The notes: generated by a model not told the origin, from the sequence alone. DNA of 64,000 nucleotides from Pseudanabaena sp. BC1403 (GCF_002914585.1 NZ_PDDM01000019.1:1-64000); one strand, 5' to 3'. Positions 55,125 through 63,633 are shown, numbered from the stretch's first letter. A program made the numbers and translations.

Positions 55125-55801
55125 ATAATCGCATTCTTCTAGTTGAAGACGATCCCAAATTATCTAAGTTTATCGAATCAGAACTTAGTTTAGAAGGCTA
55201 TGAAGTTACTGTGGCATTCAATGGTTTAGATGGATTAACTATAGCCCGTGACGATCAGCCTGATCTAGTGATTTTGGATTGGATGCTGCCCGAAATATCA
55301 GGACTAGATGTTTGTACAAGGTTACGCAAAACGGGAGTGCAAGTACCAATTATTATGCTGACCGCAAAAGATGAAATAAGCGATCGGGTGACGGGGTTGA
55401 ACTCAGGAGCTGATGATTATCTCACCAAGCCTTTTAGTATTGAGGAGTTACTAGCCAGAGTTAAAGCCAGAATGCGGCGGATGTATCCCGAAATTTCTGA
55501 CAACTTACAATTTGAAGATATCACTTTAAATCGCCTATCCCATGAGGTGTATCGGGCTGGACAGAAAATAGTTCTTACGGCAAAAGAGTTTGATCTATTG
55601 GAATTTATGTTGCGACATCCCCAACAAGTACTATCCCGTGACCAAATTCTCGAAGCTGTATGGGGTTATGACTTTATGGGTGAGTCTAATATCATCGAAG
55701 TCTACATACGGGCGCTGCGAATTAAATTAGAAGACAATAACTCTAAACGCATACTGCACACTGTACGTGGAGTTGGTTATGTATTACGAAATAATGCCTA
55801 A
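55121..55801 (+). CDS. OmpR/PhoB-family response regulator
   Basis: This 226-residue protein has a receiver domain (RILLVEDDPKLSKFIESEL, phosphorylated Asp53 in DLVILDWMLPE, and Lys in DDYLTKPFS) and a C-terminal winged helix (LTAKEFDLLEFMLRHP, AVWGYDFMGESNIIEVYIRA and LHTVRGVGYVLR). It is the partner of the upstream kinase. ATG 55121 overlaps the kinase stop as ATGA and fits the receiver start; 55106 would add five residues. A hairpin terminator follows directly. Confidence 0.92.
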   Translation: MNNRILLVEDDPKLSKFIESELSLEGYEVTVAFNGLDGLTIARDDQPDLVILDWMLPEISGLDVCTRLRKTGVQVPIIMLTAKDEISDRVTGLNSGADDYLTKPFSIEELLARVKARMRRMYPEISDNLQFEDITLNRLSHEVYRAGQKIVLTAKEFDLLEFMLRHPQQVLSRDQILEAVWGYDFMGESNIIEVYIRALRIKLEDNNSKRILHTVRGVGYVLRNNA

Positions 55802-55807
55802 AATCTA

Positions 55808-55854
55808 GAGAAATTTTTGGAAGCGGCGCTAAGCAGCGCTTCCAAAAATTTCTC
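55808..55854 (+). terminator. Hairpin terminator after the response regulator
   Basis: AGAGAAATTTTTGGAAGC pairs with the reverse complement GCTTCCAAAAATTTCTCT around a short GCGCT-type inner stem. It starts seven bases after the stop codon. Confidence 0.78.
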
Positions 55855-55888
55855 TGTACTACTCACCAAGCCTCAATAGCAGGCTTTC

Positions 55889-55949
55889 AAAAAAACGATT
55901 TTGGTGTTTCCAGCGCTAAAAGCGCTGGAAACACCAAAATCGTTTTTTT
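55889..55949. repeat. Perfect 29-bp hairpin
   Basis: Bases 55889-55917 pair exactly with 55921-55949 around AAA, with A- and T-runs at the ends. The following flank (ATGAGAATAGCC and CTCGCATTGCTATA) recurs beside the hairpins at 63041 and 50296. Confidence 0.85.
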
Positions 55950-56051
55950 AATGAGAATAGCCGAGCCATCTCTCGCATTGCTATATTTGTTCATATACTG
56001 CTATAGAATACTAGATCTAGTATTAAACCAAGCATTACAAGATTTCGACTC

Positions 56052-57206
56052 ATGGAAGATAAGTTGATGTTGATGATTCCAGGCCCAACACCTGTGCCTG
56101 AACAGGCGCTGTTGGCACTGGCAAAAGCTCCCATCGGACACCGCAGCGGTGATTTTAGCAAGGTCATGGCAGATGTGACCGCCAAGCTCAAGTGGCTACA
56201 CCAAACTACTAATGATGTATTAATTCTCACCGTAAGCGGTACGGGGGCAATGGAAGCAGGCATCATTAATTTCCTCAGCAAAGGCGATCGTGTCCTTGTT
56301 GGGGATAATGGCAAGTTTGGCGAACGCTGGGTCGAAGTCTGTCAAGCATATGGTGTGAATGCCGAAGTAATTAAGGCTGAATGGGGTAAAGCCCTTGATC
56401 CCGAAGATTTTCGCGCCAAGTTAGAGGCGGATACTAACAAAGAGATCAAGGCAGTAATCATTACCCATAGTGAGACCTCGACAGGTGTTCTCAACGATCT
56501 TGTCGCAATTAATCGTTATGTTAAAGCTCATGAAAAGGCTTTGATAATCGTTGATGCTGTTACCAGTTTGGGCGCAATGAATGTTCCTATCGATGAATTG
56601 GGACTAGATGTAGTCGGTTCTGGTTCTCAAAAAGGCTATATGATTCCTCCTGGCTTGGGATTTGTGGCGGTCAGTCCTAAAGCGTGGGAAGCCTATAAAA
56701 CGGCAAATCTACCAAGGTTCTATCTCGATTTAGGCAAGGCTCGTAAAGATGCTGCTAAAAACTCCACGCCTTTCACTACTTCGGTGAACATGGTAATGGC
56801 TCTGCAAGCTTCGCTTGATATTATGCAACGTGAAGGTTTAGAGAATATCTTCGCCCGTCATCTACGTCATCGTGAAGCAACTCGTGCGGCGATGAAAGCT
56901 CTCAATCTGGGCTTACTAGCTCCAGATGATGCAGCTAGTGCGTCAATCACATCGGTAGTTCCACCTGAAGGTTTGGATGCGGAAAAGATTCGCGCCACGA
57001 TCAAGAAGAAGTTTGATATTGTCATGGCTGGTGGTCAAGATCATCTTAATGGCAAGATTTTCCGCATTGGTCATCTAGGCTTTGTTGGCGATCGCGATAT
57101 TCTCACTGCAATTGCTGCCCTCGAAGCCTCTATTTCGGCTCTTGGCTACACTAATTTCACTTACGGTGCTGGTGTAAAAGCTGCGATCGAAGTTCTGAAC
57201 GGTTAA
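56052..57206 (+). CDS. Class V aminotransferase (alanine/serine-glyoxylate type)
   Basis: This 384-residue pyridoxal-phosphate enzyme transaminates glyoxylate with alanine or serine. That is a step in photorespiratory glycolate metabolism in cyanobacteria. It begins MLMIPGPTPVPEQALLA, has FGERWVEVCQAYG, the cofactor region IVDAVTSLGAMNVPIDELGLD and the Schiff-base Lys194 in GSGSQKGYMIPPG. Homologues are often annotated 'soluble hydrogenase 42 kDa subunit', a historical misnomer; no hydrogenase features are present. The gene stands alone. Confidence 0.92.
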   Translation: MEDKLMLMIPGPTPVPEQALLALAKAPIGHRSGDFSKVMADVTAKLKWLHQTTNDVLILTVSGTGAMEAGIINFLSKGDRVLVGDNGKFGERWVEVCQAYGVNAEVIKAEWGKALDPEDFRAKLEADTNKEIKAVIITHSETSTGVLNDLVAINRYVKAHEKALIIVDAVTSLGAMNVPIDELGLDVVGSGSQKGYMIPPGLGFVAVSPKAWEAYKTANLPRFYLDLGKARKDAAKNSTPFTTSVNMVMALQASLDIMQREGLENIFARHLRHREATRAAMKALNLGLLAPDDAASASITSVVPPEGLDAEKIRATIKKKFDIVMAGGQDHLNGKIFRIGHLGFVGDRDILTAIAALEASISALGYTNFTYGAGVKAAIEVLNG

Positions 57207-57228
57207 TTTGTCTGCTTCATAGGTTTGT

Positions 57229-57346
57229 AGCCCTGCACTCAAGTGCGGGCTAAAAGCTCAAACCCGTTGAAACGGGTTAATCGAAAGTATTCTTTAGTCC
57301 ACTTTAGTGGACTTGAGCTTTTAGCCAAGAACTTGAGTTCTTGGCT
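57229..57346. repeat. Cloverleaf-like repeat, copy 3
   Basis: Nearly identical to copy 1 (33186-33302), with the same outer stem GCTAAAAGCTCAA/TTGAGCTTTTAGC and inner hairpins. The loop bases differ slightly (TCGAAAGTATTCTTTAGTCC). It is 3-prime of the aminotransferase gene. Confidence 0.85.
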
Positions 57347-57360
57347 CGTTTGCGTAATTC

Positions 57361-57403
57361 CAATCCATAAAAAAAGGCGCTTTGCGCCTTTTTTTATGGA
57401 TTG
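57361..57403. terminator. Bidirectional terminator between convergent genes
   Basis: CAATCCATAAAAAAAGGCGC pairs exactly with GCGCCTTTTTTTATGGATTG around TTT. The right arm includes the stop codon of the leftward lipoprotein gene. Confidence 0.85.
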
Positions 57404-58311
57404 ATTGAAGTATAAGCACTTGGGCATTTATAGCCTTCATCTTGGTTTTGAGGTTTAGTTGGGATTTGTTTAGTGGGAATATTGCTTTCACATAGAAGTA
57501 ACTTTGTGACTTTTTGATTAGCATCATCACTAGCGATCGCATAGACAATTCCCGTATAAGCTTTTAATCCATCTTTTAAAGGAATCGCATTATTCTGCAC
57601 CAGATCTCCCAAGATTGTAATTTTGTAGCTATAGAACTCTGAATTAAGCGATAGCCCCGATTTTAACTGATTGATATCTTGAGAGAATTGTCCCTGCTCT
57701 TGGAATATTTGCTGCTGTGATCGCATGATTACACGAATATAGGATTTGCCCTCTGCTTCACGAATTAGTAATGATGAGCTAACTAAATCAGGCGATCGCA
57801 AGATTTTGACATCTTTGGCAACAGTTGTACTATCTGAAACCTTAGTTAATTGTTGTGGTTGAGTATCCAAAACTGTGGGACGAGGTTGCTCAGGAACCGC
57901 ATTGGCAATTTTCAACTTTCCATCATTGTCGATTTCATAAATAGTTTGAGTGGTGAGATCGCCAAAAACAAGATCGAGTTGCTGAGGATTTGTGCTGGAA
58001 TTGACTTTGAACTTACCTGCGATCGCGGTTTTTCCTAATGACAAATCACCTGATGGCGAATTATTAGACAGAATATAGACATTGCCATCAACTTCATTTT
58101 GGTTTTCAAAAATTGCTATGCCAGTTTTGACTCCATCTTGATTTTTGAATTCCCAAGTTCCTGCTAGTTTGTAATTGGTTGAGGTTTTGGCGCGATCACC
58201 CATGCTATTACAACTGATCAATCCAACCGTGATACAGGGAATTGCGATCGCTTGGCAAAACATTCTCACTACAATAGTTTTGACATTTTCTCGGAAAATT
58301 ATTTTTCGCAT
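57394..58311 (-). CDS. Lipoprotein with a type IV pilin G/H-like C-terminal region
   Basis: This 305-residue protein has a signal peptide with lipobox VGLISC, which puts the lipid-anchored cysteine at 34. The middle part (GTWEFKNQDGVKTGIAIFEN, YEIDNDGKLKIANAVPEQPR) resembles the N-terminal part of cyanobacterial secreted proteins with beta-barrel repeats. The last third (SYIRVIMRSQQQIFQEQGQF, then NSEFYSYKITIL) matches the C-terminal fold of cyanobacterial GspH/PilA-like pilins, without the pilin N-terminal helix. It is therefore not an ordinary pilin. Its role on the cell surface is unknown. Confidence 0.65.
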   Translation of the reverse strand: MRKIIFRENVKTIVVRMFCQAIAIPCITVGLISCNSMGDRAKTSTNYKLAGTWEFKNQDGVKTGIAIFENQNEVDGNVYILSNNSPSGDLSLGKTAIAGKFKVNSSTNPQQLDLVFGDLTTQTIYEIDNDGKLKIANAVPEQPRPTVLDTQPQQLTKVSDSTTVAKDVKILRSPDLVSSSLLIREAEGKSYIRVIMRSQQQIFQEQGQFSQDINQLKSGLSLNSEFYSYKITILGDLVQNNAIPLKDGLKAYTGIVYAIASDDANQKVTKLLLCESNIPTKQIPTKPQNQDEGYKCPSAYTSINP

Positions 58312-58352
58312 ATTTACACCTATTTAGCCCATGCCATAGCTATCAGTAAACC

Positions 58353-58802
58353 TTAATAAACATATTTAAGAATCACAATTAGAATAGAAGCGATCGCTGA
58401 GCAGATCAAAATAAGCTCAAATTTTTGAAAATGCTTACCTTTAATCGGTCTTAGATAACTAGATGGGAATATTGATTCATCTTCCTCATCAAACACCTGA
58501 ACTTCGTATAGTCCCAAGGCTTTTTCAACACGCACCGAAATTCCCATTGTTTTAATATAACCTCTCCTAATATCGATTAAAATCAGTAAATTCCCAATTC
58601 CAAACATCACAATAATACAAATAAATAGAATTGTTTCGGGAAGTGATGGCTTTACTGAACGTTGTACAATCCAACCAATAAACACTGTAAAAAGAGTAAT
58701 CGCAGTACTAACGATGCTAAAGACTCTAGCTCTCATTTCTCTTAGTCTTTCTTGAGCTGTGCCACGTACTGCTAATAAGATTGACGTTTTATCATTACTC
58801 AT
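58353..58802 (-). CDS. Hypothetical membrane protein
   Basis: This 149-residue protein has two helices near the N-terminus (IVSTAITLFTVFIGWIV and TILFICIIVMFGIGNLLIL) and a C-terminal helix (ELILICSAIASILIVILKYV). A soluble segment lies between them. I recognise no family. It starts nine bases after the stop of the dCMP deaminase gene, so the two are probably co-transcribed leftward. Confidence 0.6.
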   Translation of the reverse strand: MSNDKTSILLAVRGTAQERLREMRARVFSIVSTAITLFTVFIGWIVQRSVKPSLPETILFICIIVMFGIGNLLILIDIRRGYIKTMGISVRVEKALGLYEVQVFDEEDESIFPSSYLRPIKGKHFQKFELILICSAIASILIVILKYVY

Positions 58803-58811
58803 ACAACAATT

Positions 58812-59369
58812 CTAAATAAATAAGCGTAGTTCAGAAGTTGGAGAATTCAGAAATAAATCTGCTCTTTGCAAGACGGATGCTGATATCTTAATCTGCTTGA
58901 GAGCTACCAAGCCCTCATTTACAAAGGATTGACATAGAGCTGCGTTATTACCTTTATTAAAAGTCGTCTCATAAAAAACTTCGCGAATACCCGCCGACAC
59001 CACCAGCTTTAAGCAAGAAATACATGGTTCTAAAGTCACATAAATACTCGCGCCATCGGTGGAAATTCCATGTTTAGCTGCTTGGGCGATCGCATTGGCT
59101 TCTGCGTGAACTGCCCTTGAGGGGAAATCTTTGTTCACAGTGCAATCACTCATATCTGGATAACAATAACCTTGTGTAGTGCAGTGGACTGAACCTGAGG
59201 GTGAGCCATTGTAACCTGTAGCAAGTACCTGCCTGTCTTTGACAATTACTGCACCTACGGGGAAAGCTAGACAGGTTGATCGCATAGCAGCAAGTTTGGT
59301 CAGCAGCATAAAGTATTCATCCCATGTGGGGCGTTGTTTCAATGCAGCATTTTCGATCAATTCTGTCAT
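58812..59369 (-). CDS. dCMP deaminase family protein (ComEB-like)
   Basis: This 185-residue zinc enzyme deaminates dCMP to dUMP, feeding thymidylate synthesis. It starts with RPTWDEYFMLLTKLAAMRSTC and has VGAVIVKDRQVLATGYNGSP. The zinc ligands are in VHAEANAIAQAAKHG (His plus the catalytic Glu) and LEPCISCLKLVVSAGI (two Cys). Length and signatures are typical of the deoxycytidylate deaminase group. No competence genes are adjacent. Confidence 0.9.
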   Translation of the reverse strand: MTELIENAALKQRPTWDEYFMLLTKLAAMRSTCLAFPVGAVIVKDRQVLATGYNGSPSGSVHCTTQGYCYPDMSDCTVNKDFPSRAVHAEANAIAQAAKHGISTDGASIYVTLEPCISCLKLVVSAGIREVFYETTFNKGNNAALCQSFVNEGLVALKQIKISASVLQRADLFLNSPTSELRLFI

Positions 59370-59745
59370 GAGAGATAAATAATTATGGAGTTTGAGGAAT
59401 AGTGCAAAATAGTTTACCGCAATGTCTAGAGCTTATCATAGGCTGCATGAAGCTATACTCACGGCACTTTACGCCCAAACCAGAACCAATAAAATTTTAA
59501 AAGTGGTGATTTGCACGACTTTTAAAATTTTATTGTGGTTCGTTTGATTGAAAATAACTCATCGGAGAATATGCGATTTTTATAGCGATCGCCAAGCATA
59601 TTAGTCCAAAACACAAAGTGGCGCAGCCATTTTGTGTTTTTAAAACCCAAGAATACGATTGGCGGCGCGAAGCGCCGCCAATCGTATTCTTGGGTTTTGA
59701 TTTGTAATACAAATGGCGACAGCTATACAAGTCTTTGAATGGTGA
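59370..59745. repeat. Spacer filled by three palindromes
   Basis: Hairpins lie at 59482-59540 (ACCAATAAAATTTTAAAAGT with a near-exact partner), 59608-59640 (AAAACACAAA...TTTGTGTTTT) and 59642-59698 (27-bp perfect stem of the AAAACCCAA family, GAA loop). No gene is supported here; the small leftward frame at 59530-59730 is an artefact of the palindromes. Confidence 0.8.
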
Positions 59746-60840
59746 TTATTCTTCAAACTGCCAACGATCTTGAGATGCGGTTTCGTCGAAGAATCGTTTA
59801 GGTCGCAAAGTTAGGGTGATTTTACCCAATAACTTCACATCTGGAGAGGACTCAAACCATGCAAACTTGAGATTGCCATCTTCATCAGCGATCGCAAAAT
59901 AGCCATTTTCATCCCAATCCTGTTGGGCGCGATCGACTAGTACTAAAATATCTTCTGCGCGATCGCGAATTGAACTAACCACTTCTTCTTGAGCGATCGC
60001 GGCTTGCAAAGTATTTGTATTACAAGAAACGATCACTCCATCTTCCGCTTCATGTACCACAAACCATCCTGGGAGAGTTGCCCATGTAGACTCTCCAGAG
60101 GAATGCACAATCCCAAAAGGTTCAATTTCATTAGCGGAGGAAACTGCTGTGAACTGTTCGCTTGACATTGGCAAAGTTCCGACGACAGGCAAAATCCGAG
60201 GAATACTATCTTCGGCATCGTAACGGAAGTTAGGCAGCTTGGGAGCTTTCTTTTTGGTGGGGTTAGCCATGTCGGTGAGCAAACGTTCGATCGCCGATCT
60301 TGCCTTTTCGCTATGGGCAAAGCGCAATCCTCGCGCAATCAATCTCGTGCGTTCCTGCGGATCGATTTTGCCTTGAGCCGCTTTCAGAACTTGCAATACG
60401 ACTGCATCCCCAGGGTGGCGAGTAAATCCTTCTGGTAAATTTGCCACTGAAGAAGCTTCTTTAATTGCCTTGACGACATCTTTGGCTTCCAAAACATCAA
60501 GATTCTTCTCAAGGGCAAAGGTTGCCATCGCTACTCTTTCGGACTGATTGAGTACACGCAACTCATTGAGAATGTCACTTCCCTTTTGCTCAAAATGGGC
60601 AAGTACAATAGCAGCAGCATTACCTGCTTGTAGGCTGGCATATACCTGTGAAGCAACGACAATCTGATTTTGTTGAACTGGCTCAAAACCCGTGTTTTCA
60701 AAAATTGCGAGGGAATTCTCGCCCATTTTTTGCAACATTTGGCAAGCAATCCCCCACTGCACCCAAGTGCCTTCTTTATGGCGCAAGAGTCTCAAAAGCC
60801 CTTCAGAATCAGTTGGAAGTGTGGGTACTGGGGTTGGCAT
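59746..60840 (-). CDS. raf1: RuBisCO accumulation factor 1 (Raf1)
   Basis: This 364-residue chaperone helps assemble RbcL dimers into the RuBisCO octamer. The N-terminal alpha domain shows LLRLLRHKEGTWVQWGIACQ and FENTGFEPVQQNQIVVASQVYASL, the clearest Raf1 signatures. A linker follows (about 190-210, PTKKKAPKLPNF), then the beta domain responsible for dimerisation (LPGWFVVHEAEDGVIVSCNT and the tail KLLGKITLTLRPKRFFDE). It is found in cyanobacteria and plants, which supports the host assignment. It stands alone, with palindromes downstream and a cloverleaf repeat upstream. Confidence 0.92.
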   Translation of the reverse strand: MPTPVPTLPTDSEGLLRLLRHKEGTWVQWGIACQMLQKMGENSLAIFENTGFEPVQQNQIVVASQVYASLQAGNAAAIVLAHFEQKGSDILNELRVLNQSERVAMATFALEKNLDVLEAKDVVKAIKEASSVANLPEGFTRHPGDAVVLQVLKAAQGKIDPQERTRLIARGLRFAHSEKARSAIERLLTDMANPTKKKAPKLPNFRYDAEDSIPRILPVVGTLPMSSEQFTAVSSANEIEPFGIVHSSGESTWATLPGWFVVHEAEDGVIVSCNTNTLQAAIAQEEVVSSIRDRAEDILVLVDRAQQDWDENGYFAIADEDGNLKFAWFESSPDVKLLGKITLTLRPKRFFDETASQDRWQFEE

Positions 60841-60943
60841 AGTTGTAACTGGAAGTAAATTAGAAATGAGAGCGATCGCTTCGCTCTGCCATATAACTTT
60901 ATATCATCTCACCTTAGAGGCTTGATCCCACAGCCACACAAAT

Positions 60944-61068
60944 AGCCAAGAACTCAAGTTCTTGGCTAAAAGCTCAAGTCATCTAAAGATGACTAAATCA
61001 AATCAACCTGTTGTTTCAACCCATTTCAACGGATTTTAGTTTTTAGCCCGCACTTGAGTGCAGGGCTA
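60944..61068. repeat. Cloverleaf-like repeat, copy 4 (diverged)
   Basis: Begins AGCCAAGAACTCAAGTTCTTGG and ends GCCCGCACTTGAGTGCAGGGCT. The outer stem GGCTAAAAGCT against AGTTTTTAGCC is weaker. Inner parts (AAGTCATCTAAAGATGACT) are still paired. It lies 3-prime of carA. Confidence 0.78.
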
Positions 61069-61074
61069 TTGGTC

Positions 61075-62247
61075 TTAAGCAGCAACTTGCTTGTGATTAT
61101 TTTTATGTTCGCGCATTGAGTTCACAAAACGCTCGAAGAGATAATCGGCATCGTGAGGACCGGGGCTGGCTTCAGGGTGATACTGCACTGAGAAGATAGG
61201 TAGGGTTTTATGTTCTAAGCCTGCGACGGTGCGATCGTTGAGATTAATATGGGTCAACTTTGCAGCGGACTCATCAAAGGATTCACCTGTGAGCGCAAAA
61301 CCATGATTTTGACTGGTGATTTCCACTCGGCGATCGGCGTTTTCGGCTTGGTTTTGGGCAGGTTGATTGAGTCCACGATGTCCAAACTTTAGCTTGAAGG
61401 TGTCACCGCCCATCGATAAACCGAGAATCTGATGTCCTAAGCAAATACCAAACATGGGCTTGTCAGAAGCTAGCAGCGCTTTAGCGGTTTCAATGCCTTG
61501 AGTGACGGCGGCGGGATCTCCAGGGCCATTGGATAGGAAGATTCCATCGGGATTGTAGGAGAGAATTTTTTCGGCAGGGGTGTCAGCGGGGACGACGATC
61601 ACGCGGCAACCGTAGCTAGCAAGGCGACGAAGAATATTGCGCTTGACACCGAAATCGATCGCAACAACAGTCATGGCTTCACCAGTTAACTGCGATGGTT
61701 CGATGAATTCCCATTCAGGTAAGGTTTTGTCAGCCCATTCATAAATGCGATCAGTCGAGGCGGCTTGAGCAAGATTTTGACCTTGCATCGAAGGAGCTGC
61801 TTTTACTTGCGCTAATAAGACTTCAGGATCAAGAATTTCCGTGGAAATACCGCCATTCATCGCACCCAGCGATCGCAACTTACGGGTAAGAGCGCGAGTA
61901 TCAATTCCTGCAATGCCGACGACATTATGAGCTTTGAGGTAATCGGGCAAAGACTGACGCGATCGCCAATTACTGGGGACAGCCGTAATGTTACGCGCAA
62001 TTACGCCACGCACCTGTGGGCGATCGGACTCATCATCTTCGGGCGTTACGCCTGTATTGCCAAGTTCAGGGCAGGTAAAAGTTACAATTTGACCACGGTA
62101 ACTGGGATCGGTCATTACCTCTTGGTAGCCAGTCATACCAGTATTAAATACTACTTCGCCGATCGCGGTTCCTGATGCGCCAAACGCATAGCCACGGTAA
62201 CAAGTACCATCCGCCAAGACCAAAATCGCTGCTTGCTTTGTTGCCAT
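61075..62247 (-). CDS. carA: Carbamoyl-phosphate synthase small subunit
   Basis: This 390-residue glutamine amidotransferase subunit supplies ammonia to CarB for carbamoyl phosphate, used for arginine and pyrimidines. It begins [15 protein letters not shown] and has [20 protein letters not shown] and VRGVIARNI. The class I amidotransferase domain has the catalytic Cys269 in [17 protein letters not shown] and the His-Glu pair in [14 protein letters not shown] 62247 matches the family start; an upstream GTG at 62277 would add ten residues without support. carB is not in the window. Confidence 0.95.
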   Translation of the reverse strand: MATKQAAILVLADGTCYRGYAFGASGTAIGEVVFNTGMTGYQEVMTDPSYRGQIVTFTCPELGNTGVTPEDDESDRPQVRGVIARNITAVPSNWRSRQSLPDYLKAHNVVGIAGIDTRALTRKLRSLGAMNGGISTEILDPEVLLAQVKAAPSMQGQNLAQAASTDRIYEWADKTLPEWEFIEPSQLTGEAMTVVAIDFGVKRNILRRLASYGCRVIVVPADTPAEKILSYNPDGIFLSNGPGDPAAVTQGIETAKALLASDKPMFGICLGHQILGLSMGGDTFKLKFGHRGLNQPAQNQAENADRRVEITSQNHGFALTGESFDESAAKLTHINLNDRTVAGLEHKTLPIFSVQYHPEASPGPHDADYLFERFVNSMREHKNNHKQVAA

Positions 62248-62340
62248 ATCTTCAAATACTCGTTCGTTGCTGTCCACTGTTCAGATACTTATTTTGGACA
62301 CTAGCGGACATTCTAAACGTTATCTAGGTCACAAGATCAA

Positions 62341-62371
62341 AAAAGAAGGCTTGCATTGCAAGCCTTCTTTT
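62341..62371 (-). terminator. Hairpin terminator of the VOC protein gene
   Basis: AAAAGAAGGCTTGCA pairs with TGCAAGCCTTCTTTT. It lies immediately 3-prime of the leftward gene at 62375, with a T-run on the reverse strand (62336-62344). Confidence 0.8.
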
Positions 62372-62374
62372 GAT

Positions 62375-62893
62375 TTAGTTAAGAACTTCAGCTATTTCAA
62401 TTACTTGACCATCGGGGTCTTTGACCAAAAAGTTGAGCGGCTTTTCACTACGGACTTTGTGTTTAATACCTTTGACTTGAATCTGCAACAAGAGTTGCTC
62501 TACACAATCGCGATTAAAGCAAATATGTCGTCCTCGGTTTGCGTCGGTAGCATTAGCCCCAGGGACAATGTGCAATTGTATGTTTTTCTTTAACTGATAC
62601 CATGCGCCTTCCATGTCTGCTGAATATTTGGATTGAGAGCGTCTAGCTTCAGCAGGAATATAAATGGGATCGGCAGGTGCGCCCATGCCATATTCATAGC
62701 CATAGTAATAATGTAGCGGCACATCTGCGATCGGCAGCTTTAACTCGCCTTCGTAAAAATATCGTGCTTGATCAAGATTTGATACCATGATCGTATGTAC
62801 TTTAGGTGCGCTGGTGAGGAACATCCACATGGCAACAGCATATGCCCCAAGCAGCATAACCATGATGCCTTGAGTAGAAAACAGTGACTCCAT
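62375..62893 (-). CDS. Membrane-anchored VOC (glyoxalase-fold) protein
   Basis: This 172-residue protein has an N-terminal helix (GIMVMLLGAYAVAMWMFLT) and then one vicinal-oxygen-chelate domain. The domain starts VHTIMVSNLDQARYFYEGEL and ends NFLVKDPDGQVIEIAEV. A Tyr/Gly-rich insert (YYYGYEYGMGAPADPIY) follows the first strand pair. Possible metal ligands are His in the first strand, His in GRHICFN and Glu in VIEIAEV. The substrate is unknown; methylglyoxal-type or dioxygenase chemistry are options. Proteins of this anchored form are known in cyanobacteria. Confidence 0.75.
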   Translation of the reverse strand: MESLFSTQGIMVMLLGAYAVAMWMFLTSAPKVHTIMVSNLDQARYFYEGELKLPIADVPLHYYYGYEYGMGAPADPIYIPAEARRSQSKYSADMEGAWYQLKKNIQLHIVPGANATDANRGRHICFNRDCVEQLLLQIQVKGIKHKVRSEKPLNFLVKDPDGQVIEIAEVLN

Positions 62894-63040
62894 CGGAAAG
62901 CAACTACATATTAGAGACTAAGCTTTTTTAGTTTAACGCAACTGTAATAGGTTTAAGTCATTGAGTAACATTTTGGCGATAAATCTTGCATTTTTCTCTT
63001 TAGTTTAAGAATAATATTTTCTTCAGCTATTCTCATTTTA

Positions 63041-63139
63041 AAAATCGGTTTTGATGAAAGTCCGCCTTTGGCGGACTTTCATCAAAACCGATTTTAGATT
63101 TTTCAGCGCCGTAGGCGCTGAAAAATCTAAAATCGGTTT
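63041..63139. repeat. Two overlapping perfect 26-bp hairpins
   Basis: Hairpin 1 pairs 63041-63066 with 63070-63095 (loop TTT). Hairpin 2 pairs 63085-63110 with 63114-63139 (loop GTA). Bases 63085-63095 (AAACCGATTTT) belong to both, so the two cannot form fully at once. Outer flanks GCTATTCTCATT and AATGAGAATTGC form another inverted repeat. Confidence 0.85.
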
Positions 63140-63173
63140 CATAATGAGAATTGCTGTATTTTCTTAGATCTAA

Positions 63174-63496
63174 GAAACCATTTAAGAATTGTCTAGATCC
63201 CCCCCAGCCCCCCTTAAAAAGCTACGGTGTACACACAAGTCATAAAACCTATTCAAGTCAACAATTAATCGCCCCCTAACCCCCAATTCTGGGGGAACAA
63301 GAAAATAAAATTCTTTCAAAGTCCCCCAGAATTGGGGGATTTAGGGGGCTGAGATAAATCGAAACGTAGACAGTTGACTTGTGTGTACACGGTAGCTTAA
63401 AAAGGGGGGAGAATTTAATTCTTCCCCCTTTTTAAGGGGGATTGAGGGGGATCTCTTAGAGCTTTTGACCGCAGAAAGTAATTCTTAAATGGTTTC
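63174..63496. mobile_element. Second copy of the 140-bp MITE, interrupted
   Basis: GAAACCATTTAAGAATT and its reverse complement bound the element, flanked by TAA on both sides (63171-63173 and 63497-63499). Removing the 174-base insertion and one 9-base duplication leaves 140 bases, the same length as the copy at 4488-4627, with nearly identical sequence. Confidence 0.85.
63222..63395. mobile_element. Nested 174-bp palindromic element with 9-bp target duplication
   Basis: The ends CTACGGTGTACACACAAGTC and GACTTGTGTGTACACGGTAG are 20-base inverted repeats with one mismatch. Both sides show CTTAAAAAG (63213-63221 and 63396-63404), which occurs once in the uninterrupted MITE. The centre contains a second palindrome (CCCCCAATTCTGGGGGA and TCCCCCAGAATTGGGGGA). 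It carries no gene. Confidence 0.88.
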
Positions 63497-63633
63497 TAAA
63501 TCTAAAAAACACCAAATTTTGCTAAGTCGCCAATTTTGGAATCAAGAAATTGCCGATAAATGTAGATGTGCATTCAATTGTGGACTAAAAGCTCAAATCC
63601 GTTGAAAAAGGTTTAGAAGTATCTCGCATTTAT

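Larger units (their letters stand above)
62894..63633. other. Repeat-rich intergenic region of 740 bases
   Basis: It holds the overlapping double hairpin (63041-63139), a MITE with a nested second element (63174-63496) and a degenerate piece of the cloverleaf repeat (about 63570-63620, GGACTAAAAGCTCAAATCCG). No coding sequence is supported. Confidence 0.75.

Noticed and set aside
56052-57206. Soluble hydrogenase subunit
   Set aside because: The name is common in databases for this family, but the sequence is a class V aminotransferase with a pyridoxal-phosphate lysine and no metal-cluster ligands.
59530-59730. Leftward 66-codon frame between dCMP deaminase and raf1
   Set aside because: It consists almost wholly of palindromic repeat DNA.
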